A DNA stretch of 62,633 nucleotides from E44-bin32 sp034430615 (GCA_034430615.1 DAOUEJ010000197.1:1-62633); one strand, 5' to 3'; shown: positions 1 to 8,594, counted from the stretch's first letter. Notes: generated by a model not told the origin, from the sequence alone. Program-made: numbers and translations.

Positions 1-444
1 ACTCCACAAAGGCTGTCGGCGGAAGTTGAAGCGGAAATCAAGAAGGGATTACTGCAAGAGAAAGAGATTGTCCAGGATCCCGACTTGCCCATCTCTGGCT
101 ACAACTATTCGGCCCTGAGAGACCGCCTCCAAAAGAGAGGGATCGAAGTTTCTCTAACGACGATCATAGATCGGGCCAAGAGACTGGGTTGCCATAAGCC
201 GCGTAGGAAAAGAAAGAGCCACGATCGTGAGGTGCTTACCGCATCCATTGGCGCATTAGTACAACATGACGCTTCTCTTCATTTGTGGTCCCCTTTGGCA
301 AAGGAAAAATGGACTCTGATCACTTCTATTGATGACTATAGCCGGAAGATCCTCTTCGCTGATTTTTTCCCCAGGGAGACAGCCCGGGCTCATATCCAGG
401 CTGCCCAGACTCTGATTCAGAGCTATGGCTTACCTTTGCGATAC

Positions 445-469
445 CCTAGCCTAGCCCGCCAGGGCAGGC
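445..469 (+). repeat. 25-base hairpin insertion, copy 1, in the transposase remnant
   Basis: Removing these 25 bases rejoins the transposase frame (LPLRY directly to the next segment, TAC on both sides, perhaps a 3-base target duplication). The insert starts CCT, ends CAGGC and can fold through AGCCT/AGGCT and GCCC/GGGC. It matches the second insertion at 521-545 at about 18 of 25 positions. The insert boundary is inferred from the protein family, not from an empty site. Confidence 0.5.
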
Positions 470-520
470 TACGTGGACTCCCTGCGCGTGTTTCGTTTCG
501 TCCAGGGAAGGGACAGCTTC

Positions 521-545
521 CCTGGACTGTCCGCCCAGGACAGGC
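521..545 (+). repeat. 25-base hairpin insertion, copy 2, in the transposase remnant
   Basis: Removing these bases restores the frame as GRDSF-WRKHVLQTDD. The insert starts CCT, ends CAGGC and folds through CTGTCC/GGACAG. Length (25), both ends and the internal palindrome agree with copy 1, which suggests the same kind of event happened twice in one gene. Confidence 0.5.
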
Positions 546-1115
546 TGGCGCAAACATGTCCTGCAGACCGACGACGTCGAGACCCAGTGGGGCAAGATGG
601 TGGCTGTGCTCGGCATCGACGTCACTTTCGCTCTGTCGTCTGAGGCCAAGGGCAAGATCGAGCGACCCTACCGCTGGTTGCAGGATCGCATCGTGCGCAC
701 CTGCGCCCTGGAGAAGATCGACCAGATCGAAGATGCCAGGGCCGTCCTTCGGGAAGAAGTCGACCGCTATGACCACCATCAGGTGCACTCCACCACTCAG
801 GAGATACCCGCCCTGCGGTTCGCTCGGGCCCTGGCTTCCGGCAACTCGCTGTTTCGCCCCTTCAGCCTGCCCGCGCCCTACACCTCCCCGGATGACGTCT
901 TCTGCCTGCGCGAAACGCGCGTCATCAATGGCTACGGTCGCATTTCACTCTTCAATCACGAGATCCGTGTGGCCAATGTTCCCCTGCGGGAGCAGGTCGA
1001 CGTGCATCTCGTTCCGGATACCGACACAGACATCATGCACATCCGAATCTGGCACAAGGACACCCTGGCTCACACCGTGGATCTGCCCCTGAAAGGGTTC
1101 CGAGTCCACCTTTGA

Positions 1116-1417
1116 AGTGAAAACAGTCTAGTTTTCAATTGCTCCTAACAGCCTTTATCCTGACGAACTAGCGGATGCTTGTTCGATAGCTCCGATCAAC
1201 GGCAATAACGCAGCGCCTGAGTTTGGTCTTGCGCTCCTCGAATCAACGCCATGTACCTAGCGGGCGCGCGGCGGTACGAGCAAGTTCCACCAGTCAGGAC
1301 GTGTGGTATACATCAACGTGTGGGCGCCGATCAACGATCACACACTGATGGGAGCGGGTGCCATACACTCCTAACGCCAGTAGACTTTGATCAACTTTGT
1401 GGTACCAAGGAAAGATC
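1116..1417. other. Non-coding stretch after the transposase
   Basis: No convincing gene. Just behind the transposase stop lies a short inverted repeat, GAAAAC/GTTTTC at 1119-1136, which could be part of the old element's right end or a weak terminator. Nothing else is recognisable. Confidence 0.4.
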
Positions 1418-1621
1418 ATGACAAAAGGTGAGATGAAGGTGGCATGCATCAATTGCGATCGAACCGAGGCGGACATCCCCCTCCTCCGTCTGCAGTTCAG
1501 GGATGATGGCTTCTGGTTGTGTTCTGGATGCCTGCCCACGCTCCTCCACAGGCCCGAGAAACTCGTCGGATGTCTACCCGGAGCCGAGGACATCCAGCCC
1601 GTTAACCACGACCATCACTAG
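1418..1621 (+). CDS. Small zinc-ribbon-like protein (67 aa)
   Basis: A short protein with two Cys pairs, CINC near residue 9 and CSGC near residue 35, spaced as in a zinc ribbon, followed by LPTLLHRPEKL. ATG 1418 is preferred because AAGGAAAG lies just upstream; an in-frame start at 1397 has no such site. The tail is acidic and His-rich. Function is unknown; metal binding is inferred from the Cys pattern only. It lies upstream of, and on the same strand as, the divergent NAD synthase. Confidence 0.6.
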   Translation: MTKGEMKVACINCDRTEADIPLLRLQFRDDGFWLCSGCLPTLLHRPEKLVGCLPGAEDIQPVNHDHH

Positions 1622-1666
1622 CAGAGGTTCATCAAAGCTGAAGCTCGTCCCTGGGTTGGGTAAAAT

Positions 1667-2641
1667 ATGGATGATCCGCTCCTAATCGATCCCGAACGCA
1701 CAATTGCCCTCATCCACGCCTACATTCGCGATCATGTTTCACAATCGCACGCTGCTGGCGTGCTGCTCGGCTTGAGCGGCGGGATTGACTCCGCACTCCT
1801 TGCCAGTTTTGTGGCGGACGCAGTCGGTGCAGATGCGGTCCATGCCATGTACTTATATGATCAGCACAGTTCCACATCGCTGCGTGACTGTACCCGAATT
1901 GTTGCTGACCAAATCGGCCTTAAATTAACTGAAGAATCAATCGCACCGGCAATGCGGAGGCGCGGCCTGTACGCAACGCCTGGTATGCGTGTAACCGGCT
2001 TATCGAGACTCATCAATCGAGGGTTGCATACTCTGTATTGCCTGATTTCAGGGGAGACAGCCTTTCTCTCAAGCCTTAAATCCGGCTCGGAGAAAGATCG
2101 GGCTGGAACCCCGCACAAGATCAGCCTGCGGGGTCTCATCCAGCAACCTGAGGCGGGGATGAACGCACGCCATCGCTACCGGCGGACTGTTCTTGAAGCG
2201 CAGGCGGTTGAGAAGAACCTGCTGCTGCTCGGCGCCGCCAACCGCAGCGAGTGGATGGTGGGCTGGTTCGTCCAGGGTGGTGTCGATGACCTGCCGCTCC
2301 AACCCTTGCTGGGGTTATACAAGAGCCAGGTCCGCCAGCTTGCCCTTCACCTTGCACTCCCTGATTGCGTATTCCAGCATCCACCTTCCCCCGACATGCT
2401 GCCTGGCATCACTGATGAGTTCGCGATCGGGCTGAGCTATGCCGAGCTCGATCTTATCCTCGATCACCTGTCAGGAGGGGTGAGCCCTGGCGTCCTCTCT
2501 AACTCTGGCATCCGGCAACGACAGATCAACTATGTAGAGGATCTAATGCGCTGGTCGAGCTGGAAACGGCGGGAGCTTTCCCTCCCGCATGCGATCGATG
2601 GAGGTCCTACCGGCCTACTGCGAGGCTTACGTTCTGTATAG
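1667..2641 (+). CDS. Divergent NAD synthase paralogue (324 aa)
   Basis: Adenine-nucleotide alpha-hydrolase (PP-loop) enzyme of the NadE family, which amidates nicotinate adenine dinucleotide to NAD. The ATP loop SGGIDS is at residues 37-42. The next signature is altered: GAANRSE at 189-195 replaces the usual GTGNKTE, and the KxPSADL..GQTDE loop of true NadE reads PPSPDMLPGITDE. There are extra residues between them (about 95-170). A canonical NadE is encoded at 27194, so this copy may have another amidation substrate or be an ammonia-dependent isozyme. The family call is firm; the substrate is uncertain. Confidence 0.75.
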   Translation: MDDPLLIDPERTIALIHAYIRDHVSQSHAAGVLLGLSGGIDSALLASFVADAVGADAVHAMYLYDQHSSTSLRDCTRIVADQIGLKLTEESIAPAMRRRGLYATPGMRVTGLSRLINRGLHTLYCLISGETAFLSSLKSGSEKDRAGTPHKISLRGLIQQPEAGMNARHRYRRTVLEAQAVEKNLLLLGAANRSEWMVGWFVQGGVDDLPLQPLLGLYKSQVRQLALHLALPDCVFQHPPSPDMLPGITDEFAIGLSYAELDLILDHLSGGVSPGVLSNSGIRQRQINYVEDLMRWSSWKRRELSLPHAIDGGPTGLLRGLRSV

Positions 2642-2702
2642 ATTTGGCTCTATCAGCGGGTCAGGTTAGGATTGATCGGACAGGGAGAAAGGATCTTCAC
2701 CA

Positions 2703-3686
2703 ATGAAACGGATGCTGGGCAAAAGTGGAATTGAAGTCAGCGCGTTGGGGATGGGATGCTGGGCGATCGGTGGACCCTGGACATGGGCTCAACCCGGTGA
2801 AGAACCATTCCCGGCTGGTTGGGGCAGTATCGATGATGGCGAATCGATCCGTGCCATCCATGCTGCGATCGATGCCGGCGTTAATTTCTTCGACACCGCC
2901 GCCAACTACGGCGCCGGTCACAGCGAACATATCCTTGGTAAAGCTCTGCATGGCCGGCGCGGACAAGTGGTAATCGCCACAAAATTCGGTCATATCATCG
3001 ACGAGGCGGAGAAAACCGTCTATGGCGATGACACGCTAATCCTCGTAAACCTGCGCCGGGATATCGAAAACAGCCTGCGTCGCCTGGGTACGGAGTGGAT
3101 CGATCTTTACCAGCTTCATGCGAGCACGTTTGAGCCCGAACCGGCGTTAGAACTCCGGGGCATGCTTGAGGATCTCGTCCAGGAAGGACTGATCCGAAGC
3201 TACGGTTGGAGCACCGATCTGGTTGATCGCGCTGGCGTTTTCGCTACCGGTGAACACTGCAGTGCCATCCAGTTCGGGCTGAACGCCCTCTTTGACAACC
3301 CGGCCATGCGTCAACTATGCGAGGAGCGCAAGCTAGCCGGGGTGAACAAGGATCCGCTCCATCGGGGGGTGCTAACAGGTAAATTCTCGAAAGCCCCGAC
3401 CTTTCCCCCTGACGATATCCGATCGATCCGCGATTACGCTGGCGAAGCAATGGCCCGCCGCCTGGACGCTGTCGAAGCGCTCCGCCCCGTGCTTACCTCT
3501 AGCGGGCGCGCGATGGCGCAAGGGGCATTGGCCTTCATCTGGGCCCTGGACGAACGCATGATCCCGATCCCGGGCTTCAAGACCGTCGCCCAGGTCGAGC
3601 AAAATGCCGGAGCCCTGGCCTTCGGCCCGCTCTCGCCGGACGAACTCTCCCAGGTTCAAACGATCGTGGCTGGTTTTGATCTGTGA
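2703..3686 (+). CDS. Aldo/keto reductase
   Basis: NADPH-dependent oxidoreductase of the aldo/keto reductase superfamily, 327 aa, a usual length for the bacterial subgroup. The catalytic tetrad is visible: Asp in FFDTAANYG, Tyr of the same motif, Lys in VIATKFG and His in DLYQLHAST. The C-terminal cofactor segment IPIPGFKTVAQVEQN is present. GGGAGAAAGG lies upstream of ATG 2703. The stop overlaps a possible GTG start of the following metallophosphoesterase, so the two are probably cotranscribed. Substrate unknown. Confidence 0.9.
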   Translation: MKRMLGKSGIEVSALGMGCWAIGGPWTWAQPGEEPFPAGWGSIDDGESIRAIHAAIDAGVNFFDTAANYGAGHSEHILGKALHGRRGQVVIATKFGHIIDEAEKTVYGDDTLILVNLRRDIENSLRRLGTEWIDLYQLHASTFEPEPALELRGMLEDLVQEGLIRSYGWSTDLVDRAGVFATGEHCSAIQFGLNALFDNPAMRQLCEERKLAGVNKDPLHRGVLTGKFSKAPTFPPDDIRSIRDYAGEAMARRLDAVEALRPVLTSSGRAMAQGALAFIWALDERMIPIPGFKTVAQVEQNAGALAFGPLSPDELSQVQTIVAGFDL

Positions 3687-3700
3687 ATCAAGATGAGCGT

Positions 3701-4603
3701 ATGACTGAGAGCCTGCGCTCCGACAGCAGCATAGGTGGGATAGATGCCATTCGGCACCCACGTATGAATCGCAGGACCTTCCTCAAGGCGCTTGGCGGCA
3801 TCGCCCTAGGCGCAGGGTTCGGCAGTGCGATGGGTGTAAAGTATGCCTTCGAAATCGAACCCCGCTGGCTGGCTGTTGAGAGCCTATCCATCCCGATAGC
3901 TGCACTCCCTAGTGCTCTCGACGGTCTGCGCATGGTCTGTTTAAGCGATTTTCATCTATATCCCTACACGCAGATCGACCTGATCGAAGATGCAGTCCAG
4001 ATTACGAACAAACTTTCACCAGATCTGGTTTGCCTGCTTGGTGATTATGTATTTGAGGATGCGCGCTCGATCCAGGAATTAGCACCCGTGTTGGCACAGC
4101 TCCGCGCACATGCCGGCATCTTCGCCATCCTCGGCAACCACGATCTGTGGACCGATGCCGAGGTCGTACGAAGCGGACTACGATCATCTGGCATACCCGT
4201 TCTTGAGAACGAGCATGTTCAACTCGATCTGGGTGACGGCACGCTCATCCTGGCCGGTCTTGAGGACGGCTGGAGTGGCAGCCCCAATCTTGAGCGTGCT
4301 TTAACGGGTGTCAATCCACGCCTGCCAGTCGTCCTGATGATGCATGAACCCGATTTTGCTGACACCCTCTGCCTGGACAGCCGGGTTTCACTTCAACTCT
4401 CCGGACACAGCCACGGCGGCCAAGTTCGAATTCCTGGTCTGGGGGCACCGTTCTTGCCGCGCTACGGTGAAAAATACGATCAGGGTCTGTACAACATCAA
4501 GGGAATGTGGCTTTACACGACACGTGGCGTGGGGGTGATCGGACCACCGGCGCGTTTCAACTGCCGTCCGGAGATAACGCTCATGACGCTGCGTACAGCC
4601 TGA
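3701..4603 (+). CDS. Tat-exported metallophosphoesterase
   Basis: Calcineurin-like phosphoesterase of the YaeI/YkuE type. A twin-arginine signal NRRTFLKALGGIALGAG near residue 22 implies folded export. Metal-ligand motifs occur in order: SDFHLYP (DxH), GDYV, GNHD, MMHEPD and GHSHGGQ. Relatives act on periplasmic or membrane phosphodiesters such as lipid A precursors; the substrate here is not known. Start is ambiguous: GTG 3683 overlaps the reductase stop, ATG 3701 is next, and ATG 3764 sits directly before the signal peptide; 3701 is a compromise. Confidence 0.85.
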   Translation: MTESLRSDSSIGGIDAIRHPRMNRRTFLKALGGIALGAGFGSAMGVKYAFEIEPRWLAVESLSIPIAALPSALDGLRMVCLSDFHLYPYTQIDLIEDAVQITNKLSPDLVCLLGDYVFEDARSIQELAPVLAQLRAHAGIFAILGNHDLWTDAEVVRSGLRSSGIPVLENEHVQLDLGDGTLILAGLEDGWSGSPNLERALTGVNPRLPVVLMMHEPDFADTLCLDSRVSLQLSGHSHGGQVRIPGLGAPFLPRYGEKYDQGLYNIKGMWLYTTRGVGVIGPPARFNCRPEITLMTLRTA

Positions 4604-4652
4604 CGAAATTCTGGCTGCATACGAGTTCGCTCTGTCGGTGATGGAGACTGAT

Positions 4653-5117
4653 ATGAGTCTTATCAGCAAGCTACCACGCCGGATCTGGCGCCTGCTGCGG
4701 CTTCCGCCCCGGTTTGCCTACGCGGTCGGGCTGGGACCACTGATCGGCCGTTTCGTACTGCTGCTGACAACTACTGGCCGCCGGACAGGTATAAAACGGA
4801 TAACGCCGCTGCAGTACGAAGAGATCGACGGCAGCTACTACATCGCTGCCGCGCGCGGCACACGCACAGACTGGTTGAAGAACATCGAGGCCGATCCCCG
4901 GGTGGCCATCCGGGTGGGTTCGCATCAGCTACAGTGTCACGCCGATGTCATCCGAGATGTGGAGCAGATCGCCGATTTCCTCACATTCCGGCTGGAAAGG
5001 CACCCGCGCATGATCGGGGCGATCATGCGGGCGGCAGGTCTCCCGCCCTCCCCCGATCGAGAGCAGCTACGAGAGTACGCCAGAGAGCGTCCGCTCGTCC
5101 GGCTGCGGCCGCTCTAG
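4653..5117 (+). CDS. Deazaflavin (F420)-dependent nitroreductase family protein
   Basis: About 154 aa in the DUF385/Ddn family of split-barrel F420H2-binding proteins. The hallmark core TTTGRRTGIKRITPLQY is present, followed by the TDWLKNIEADPRVAIRVG segment. GGAG lies 7 bases before ATG 4653, which is preferred over ATG 4641 or GTG 4638. Family members reduce nitroimidazoles or quinones with reduced F420; the natural substrate here is unknown. It converges on the glycosyltransferase with only 27 bases between stops. Confidence 0.85.
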   Translation: MSLISKLPRRIWRLLRLPPRFAYAVGLGPLIGRFVLLLTTTGRRTGIKRITPLQYEEIDGSYYIAAARGTRTDWLKNIEADPRVAIRVGSHQLQCHADVIRDVEQIADFLTFRLERHPRMIGAIMRAAGLPPSPDREQLREYARERPLVRLRPL

Positions 5118-5144
5118 ATTCCACCCGAACCGACCAGGGCTGTT

Positions 5145-6284
5145 CTAGATCCGGCGATCCTTCCAGATACGCCGGCCTGCAACTCGGCGTATCACGCCTT
5201 CCAGGTTCACGATCGCGATCAGCAACATCGAGAGCGGAATCAGAGCCAGGTAGATCAATGGGACATGATGCCGCCTCAGTTCAAGCCCATGGGCTGTATA
5301 CCACAGGATGGACCCCAGGCAGGCGAGCAGCAATGCCGGCAGCAGTAGGGATCCTGGTTCCTGCCTCAAAGCAAGCCAGATCGGGAAAAGGAACGGGAAC
5401 ACCGCCATAGCGGTCGAATTCAGCACTGCCAGCAAGGTGAGCGGGATCCCGAACAACTCAGAGCCACCGCGCGCCAGTCCCTGCCACACTGTGCTCAGTT
5501 TGCTGTACATGCGGGTCCGGATGAAATCTCCTCCACCGACCAATTGCAAACGGTAACCCGCGCCTTTCAAGAGTTGGGCCAGGCGCACGTCCTCGAGAAC
5601 CTCCGCCCGGATGGCTTCATGGCCGGAAACCGCCATGTACGCTTCCCGCCGTACGAGGATGAATTGCCCATTCGCCATAGCTTGCCTGCGCTCTGGGTCA
5701 TTGATTACGCCGGCATCCATCAGCAGCATCAAGGTCATGAAAGGGATCGGCATGAGCAGCCGCTCCCAGAACCCCAGCATTTGCTGCTGAGGGTGGAGCG
5801 AGAGCACATCAAGTTTACCTGCGAGCGCTGCAGCCAGAGCTGTCTTGAGCAGATCCGGAGCGGTGTGTGTATCGGCGTCCAGGAAACACAACCAATCTCC
5901 TTGGGCTGACCTGGCTCCTATCCAGCAGGCGTGCGGCTTTCCGAGCCATCCTTCGGGAAGCGGCCCTGCATCGATCAGTTGAATCTGCTCATAGTCCCTG
6001 GCCAGGACGCCAACGATTTCTCCGGTTCGGTCAGTTGAACAGTCGTTCACCACACTGATTGTGAAGCGATTCCGGGGGTATGTCTGATCGAGCAAGCTCC
6101 GCAGGCAGCTCTCGATGTTCCCTTCTTCATTCCGGGCCGGGATGATCACGGTCAACGAGGGCAAGGATTCCTGCTCCGGGTATGCAGGTTCGAGGGTTTT
6201 CAGCGCTCGATGGCGCTGGAGAAGAATCGCCAACGCCGCTCCCGCAATGAGCGCCCAGGCGATTGAGATCAAGAGGTATGTCAT
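5145..6284 (-). CDS. Membrane glycosyltransferase family 2 (HpnB-like)
   Basis: About 379 aa. An N-terminal membrane anchor is followed by a GT-A domain: LTVIIPARNEEGNIESCL, VVNDCSTDRT, FLDADTH (DxD) and an acceptor-site EDVRLAQLLK; three or four C-terminal membrane segments follow. The layout matches the hopanoid-associated HpnB-type and related lipid glycosyltransferases. ATG 6284 has GGTGGGAG just upstream and is preferred over the in-frame GTG at 6296. No hopanoid genes are nearby, so the acceptor is unknown. Confidence 0.8.
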   Translation of the reverse strand: MTYLLISIAWALIAGAALAILLQRHRALKTLEPAYPEQESLPSLTVIIPARNEEGNIESCLRSLLDQTYPRNRFTISVVNDCSTDRTGEIVGVLARDYEQIQLIDAGPLPEGWLGKPHACWIGARSAQGDWLCFLDADTHTAPDLLKTALAAALAGKLDVLSLHPQQQMLGFWERLLMPIPFMTLMLLMDAGVINDPERRQAMANGQFILVRREAYMAVSGHEAIRAEVLEDVRLAQLLKGAGYRLQLVGGGDFIRTRMYSKLSTVWQGLARGGSELFGIPLTLLAVLNSTAMAVFPFLFPIWLALRQEPGSLLLPALLLACLGSILWYTAHGLELRRHHVPLIYLALIPLSMLLIAIVNLEGVIRRVAGRRIWKDRRI

Positions 6285-6661
6285 ATGTGCTCCCACCCTA
6301 ATAACTTGTTTTCAGGATTGATCTCAGATCTTGCTTAATGGGTGATGAACTTCGCACTTTCTATGCAAATGTACACTCGGAACGTGCACTCTATAATCGC
6401 TGTTTCCTAGCTTGGGTCACTCCCCATGAAACCATTCAGCCTTCCAAGAGCATCCCCCTTGAACATTTGCGAGATCAGATCGGCATCCTCCAACTTGCTC
6501 GATCCAGATAACATATTCCGATCTTACCCTATAAGTTGGGTTACCCCCTGGGAGACTGCCCCCCTAAGTTTTATCAAGGGCGCGCTCGGGCGATCAAACG
6601 ACCATGTCACTCTTCCCCGTGCTTTCAGCACAACCTGGACGGCTTCCTGTACAATCATCGC
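6285..6661. other. 377-base divergent intergenic region
   Basis: Separates the minus-strand glycosyltransferase from the plus-strand kinase. It holds one promoter-like pair on the plus strand (see 6370-6397), far from the kinase start. A plus-strand frame opens at 6426 but runs into the kinase in another frame and resembles no family. Otherwise nothing recognised. Confidence 0.4.
6370..6397 (+). promoter_or_regulatory. Possible sigma70 promoter
   Basis: TGTACA and TATAAT separated by 16 bases. If used, the transcript would have an untranslated leader of about 260 bases before the kinase at 6662. The -35 matches only 4 of 6. Confidence 0.35.
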
Positions 6662-7660
6662 ATGCCCACGATTCCATGTCATCCAGGCGGGGATCCTGAA
6701 AATGAGCTCCAGGTACAGGCCTGGATCGATCGCGCCCTGCTCCCCTACGATATCCAACGCACCACCCCCCTCAAGACGTTTCACATCCGACCGTGGTCAT
6801 GCATCGCTCGTTGCGGGAGCAGCGCCGGTGATTTGTATTTCAAAGGATGTGAGGAACGGTTCCGCCACGAGATCGGAGTCACCCAGTTGCTTTCAGAACG
6901 GCATGCAAACTGCTCCCCCGTGGTACTGGCGGTCGATCTCCAGCGTGGCTGGCTGCTGATGGAAGATGCAGGCTTACGCCTGCGTGAGCAAATCCAGGAA
7001 GATAACTGGCTGGATCATTGGAAGCGAATTCTCACCCGCTATGCTGAAGTTCAAATCGATCTGGCTTCACATACGAACGAATTGCTGGCCATGGGAGTCC
7101 CAGACAGGCAACTTACACATCTCCCAGACCAGCTCGAGACGATTCTGGGCGAATACGATCTGCTCCTCCTTGGAGAACCCGGCGGTGTTACAGCAATCCA
7201 GTTGGATCAACTTCTGGGTCTCCTGCCCACGATCCGGGCACGCTGCGATCAACTGCAGCGAGCAAAAATCCCATATTCTCTCAATCACGGCGACCTCCAT
7301 GATGCGAATATCTTCCTGCGTGGCGAGCAATATGTCTTCACGGATTGGGGAGACGCCAGCCTGGCCCATCCCTTTTTCTCACTCCGCACTGCATTCGTGA
7401 GTGTGGAAAATACGCTCGGGTTGGAGGAGAATAGGCCGATCTTCAGCAGCCTGCGGTATACATATCTCGAAGCCTGGAGGGAATTCGATAGTGAGGATAA
7501 TCTTGTCACCGCGTTCGAACTTGCTAGCCAGTTGTGGTCCCTCAGTTCACTCTTTGCCTGGCATCATTCCCTCGGCGTACTTCCCCCGCAGGATCGTGGC
7601 GAAGACCAGGAGGCCATCCCTGCCTTGCTGATCGAATTACTGGAGGCCAATTCCGGCTGA
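6662..7660 (+). CDS. Aminoglycoside-phosphotransferase-fold kinase
   Basis: 332 aa, protein-kinase-like APH family. The catalytic loop NHGDLHDANIFL and the metal-binding FTDWGDAS are intact, and an N-terminal ATP-lobe with FKG is present. Such proteins phosphorylate small molecules (aminoglycosides, choline, homoserine, macrolides); nothing identifies the substrate here. The start is taken at ATG 6662 because upstream in-frame sequence (to 6536) does not resemble the family. The next gene, lysE-like, starts 15 bases after the stop. Confidence 0.75.
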   Translation: MPTIPCHPGGDPENELQVQAWIDRALLPYDIQRTTPLKTFHIRPWSCIARCGSSAGDLYFKGCEERFRHEIGVTQLLSERHANCSPVVLAVDLQRGWLLMEDAGLRLREQIQEDNWLDHWKRILTRYAEVQIDLASHTNELLAMGVPDRQLTHLPDQLETILGEYDLLLLGEPGGVTAIQLDQLLGLLPTIRARCDQLQRAKIPYSLNHGDLHDANIFLRGEQYVFTDWGDASLAHPFFSLRTAFVSVENTLGLEENRPIFSSLRYTYLEAWREFDSEDNLVTAFELASQLWSLSSLFAWHHSLGVLPPQDRGEDQEAIPALLIELLEANSG

Positions 7661-7675
7661 GAGAACAGGATAGGT

Positions 7676-8299
7676 ATGCCAGATCCAGCACTATCGCCAA
7701 TCCTGCAAGGATTATTTCTGGGCTTTTCGATCGCGGCGCCGGTTGGCCCGATCGGCGTTCTCTGCATCCGACACACGCTTGAGCAGGGCTGGCGAACCGG
7801 CTTGATCGCTGGTTTGGGCGCGGCTAGCGCCGACATGGTCTACGGCGCGATCGCCGCTTTTGGGATCACCTTCATCTCGAACCTCTTGATCGAAGGCCAG
7901 ATATGGCTGCGCGCCAGTGGCGGGCTCTTCCTGCTTTACCTCGGCCTGCGGACGCTGATCCGCCGGCCCTCGGATCCGTTCCAATCCCTCGGCCGTACTG
8001 AAAGCCGTAAGGCGTATTGGACGACATTCGGGCTCACTCTGACCAATCCGTTGACCATCCTCTCCTTTGCAGCGATCATCGCCGGACTGGGAACATCCTC
8101 GGCAGGTCTCCTGCCGGCCATGCTTCTCGTCCTGGGGGTTTTTCTCGGATCGAGCGCCTGGTGGTTGCTGCTCAGTTCGTTTGTGAATATATTCCGCTCA
8201 CGCCTAACCCCCAACGCATTGACCTGGATTAACCGTCTTTCGGGGGTCATCATCCTGACCTTCGGTTTGCTCGTGCTGCGCTCGATCACCCTCGCCTGA
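7676..8299 (+). CDS. LysE/RhtB family amino-acid exporter
   Basis: 207 aa, six predicted membrane segments. The family signature GFSIAAPVGPIGVLCI near the N-terminus and TLTNPLTILSF in the middle are characteristic. Members export lysine, homoserine, threonine or related compounds by proton antiport; substrate not determinable. It follows the kinase closely and probably shares its transcript. A perfect hairpin (8316-8336) follows the stop. Confidence 0.85.
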   Translation: MPDPALSPILQGLFLGFSIAAPVGPIGVLCIRHTLEQGWRTGLIAGLGAASADMVYGAIAAFGITFISNLLIEGQIWLRASGGLFLLYLGLRTLIRRPSDPFQSLGRTESRKAYWTTFGLTLTNPLTILSFAAIIAGLGTSSAGLLPAMLLVLGVFLGSSAWWLLLSSFVNIFRSRLTPNALTWINRLSGVIILTFGLLVLRSITLA

Positions 8300-8315
8300 A
8301 CCCGATTCATCAAGC

Positions 8316-8336
8316 GATCCCCCAATCCGGGGGATC
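8316..8336 (+). terminator. Hairpin after the LysE-like gene
   Basis: GATCCCCC/GGGGGATC, 8-base arms around AATCC, 16 bases after the stop. The following tract (CCTGCAACCTTTTG) is only weakly T-rich, so termination is plausible but not certain. Confidence 0.45.
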
Positions 8337-8371
8337 CTGCAACCTTTTGAAATCTGCTATCGTATAGATGG

Positions 8372-8444
8372 ATAGAGGTGCAAAACCTGGTCAGCTCAAG
8401 GTTGTGAGGGGCAATGCCCTCTCCGGCCTAGGCGGGGAGCTATC
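8372..8444 (+). promoter_or_regulatory. Candidate structured leader before a small membrane peptide
   Basis: The stretch before the 49-residue gene starts with GATAG and ends with CTATC just before its ATG, so the ends can pair. Inside are small hairpins AGGT/ACCT and GAGGG/CCCTC, and AGCTC (about 8390) can pair with GAGCT, which overlaps the GGGGAG ribosome site. This could hide the ribosome site in one fold. No known riboswitch matches. Confidence 0.3.
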
Positions 8445-8594
8445 ATGAAGGGCAAACGTTTTCCACTCCTGAGGACTCTACTCGGCCTGACGCTTGGCTT
8501 GGTCCTGGTTGGACTGGTTCGGATTATCCAACCCGTTGTCCGTCACGCACTGCGGGTTTCCGGTTACCAGCACTGGGTATCGACTAAGTCCTGA
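8445..8594 (+). CDS. Small single-pass membrane protein (49 aa)
   Basis: Short frame with a good ribosome site (GGGGAG, 7 bases before ATG 8445). The product has a basic start (MKGKRFPLLRT), one hydrophobic helix of about 17 residues (LLGLTLGLVLVGLVRII) and a short polar tail ending in QHWVSTKS, as expected for a small inner-membrane protein. No family recognised. It lies between the exporter and a GNAT gene. The ribosome site and helix make it credible, but conservation is untested. Confidence 0.5.
   Translation: MKGKRFPLLRTLLGLTLGLVLVGLVRIIQPVVRHALRVSGYQHWVSTKS

Larger units (their letters stand above)
1..1115 (+). pseudogene. Broken DDE integrase-type transposase, 5' end outside window
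   Basis: The reading frame is open from the first base, so the gene starts before the window. The protein is split over three frames: frame 1 to about 444 (first catalytic Asp in QHDAS), frame 2 from 470 to 520 (YVDSLRVFRF, second Asp) and frame 3 from about 546 to 1115 (KGKIERPYRW with the catalytic Glu, then a C-terminal beta-rich part). Joined, these give a retroviral-integrase-fold (rve) transposase of the IS481/IS3/Mu-like type; I cannot fix the exact IS family. Each frame change coincides with a 25-base GC-rich insertion (445-469 and 521-545). The catalytic triad is still recognisable, so the gene died recently. Confidence 0.85.

Noticed and set aside
6426..6959. 177-codon plus-strand frame before and across the kinase gene
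   Set aside because: Overlaps 298 bases of the kinase in another frame; composition looks random; the kinase frame carries intact catalytic motifs.
8372..8444. Lysine riboswitch downstream of lysE
   Set aside because: Only the opening GATAGAGGTGC agrees; the element is about 75 bases against roughly 175 for the class, and it lies after, not before, lysE.
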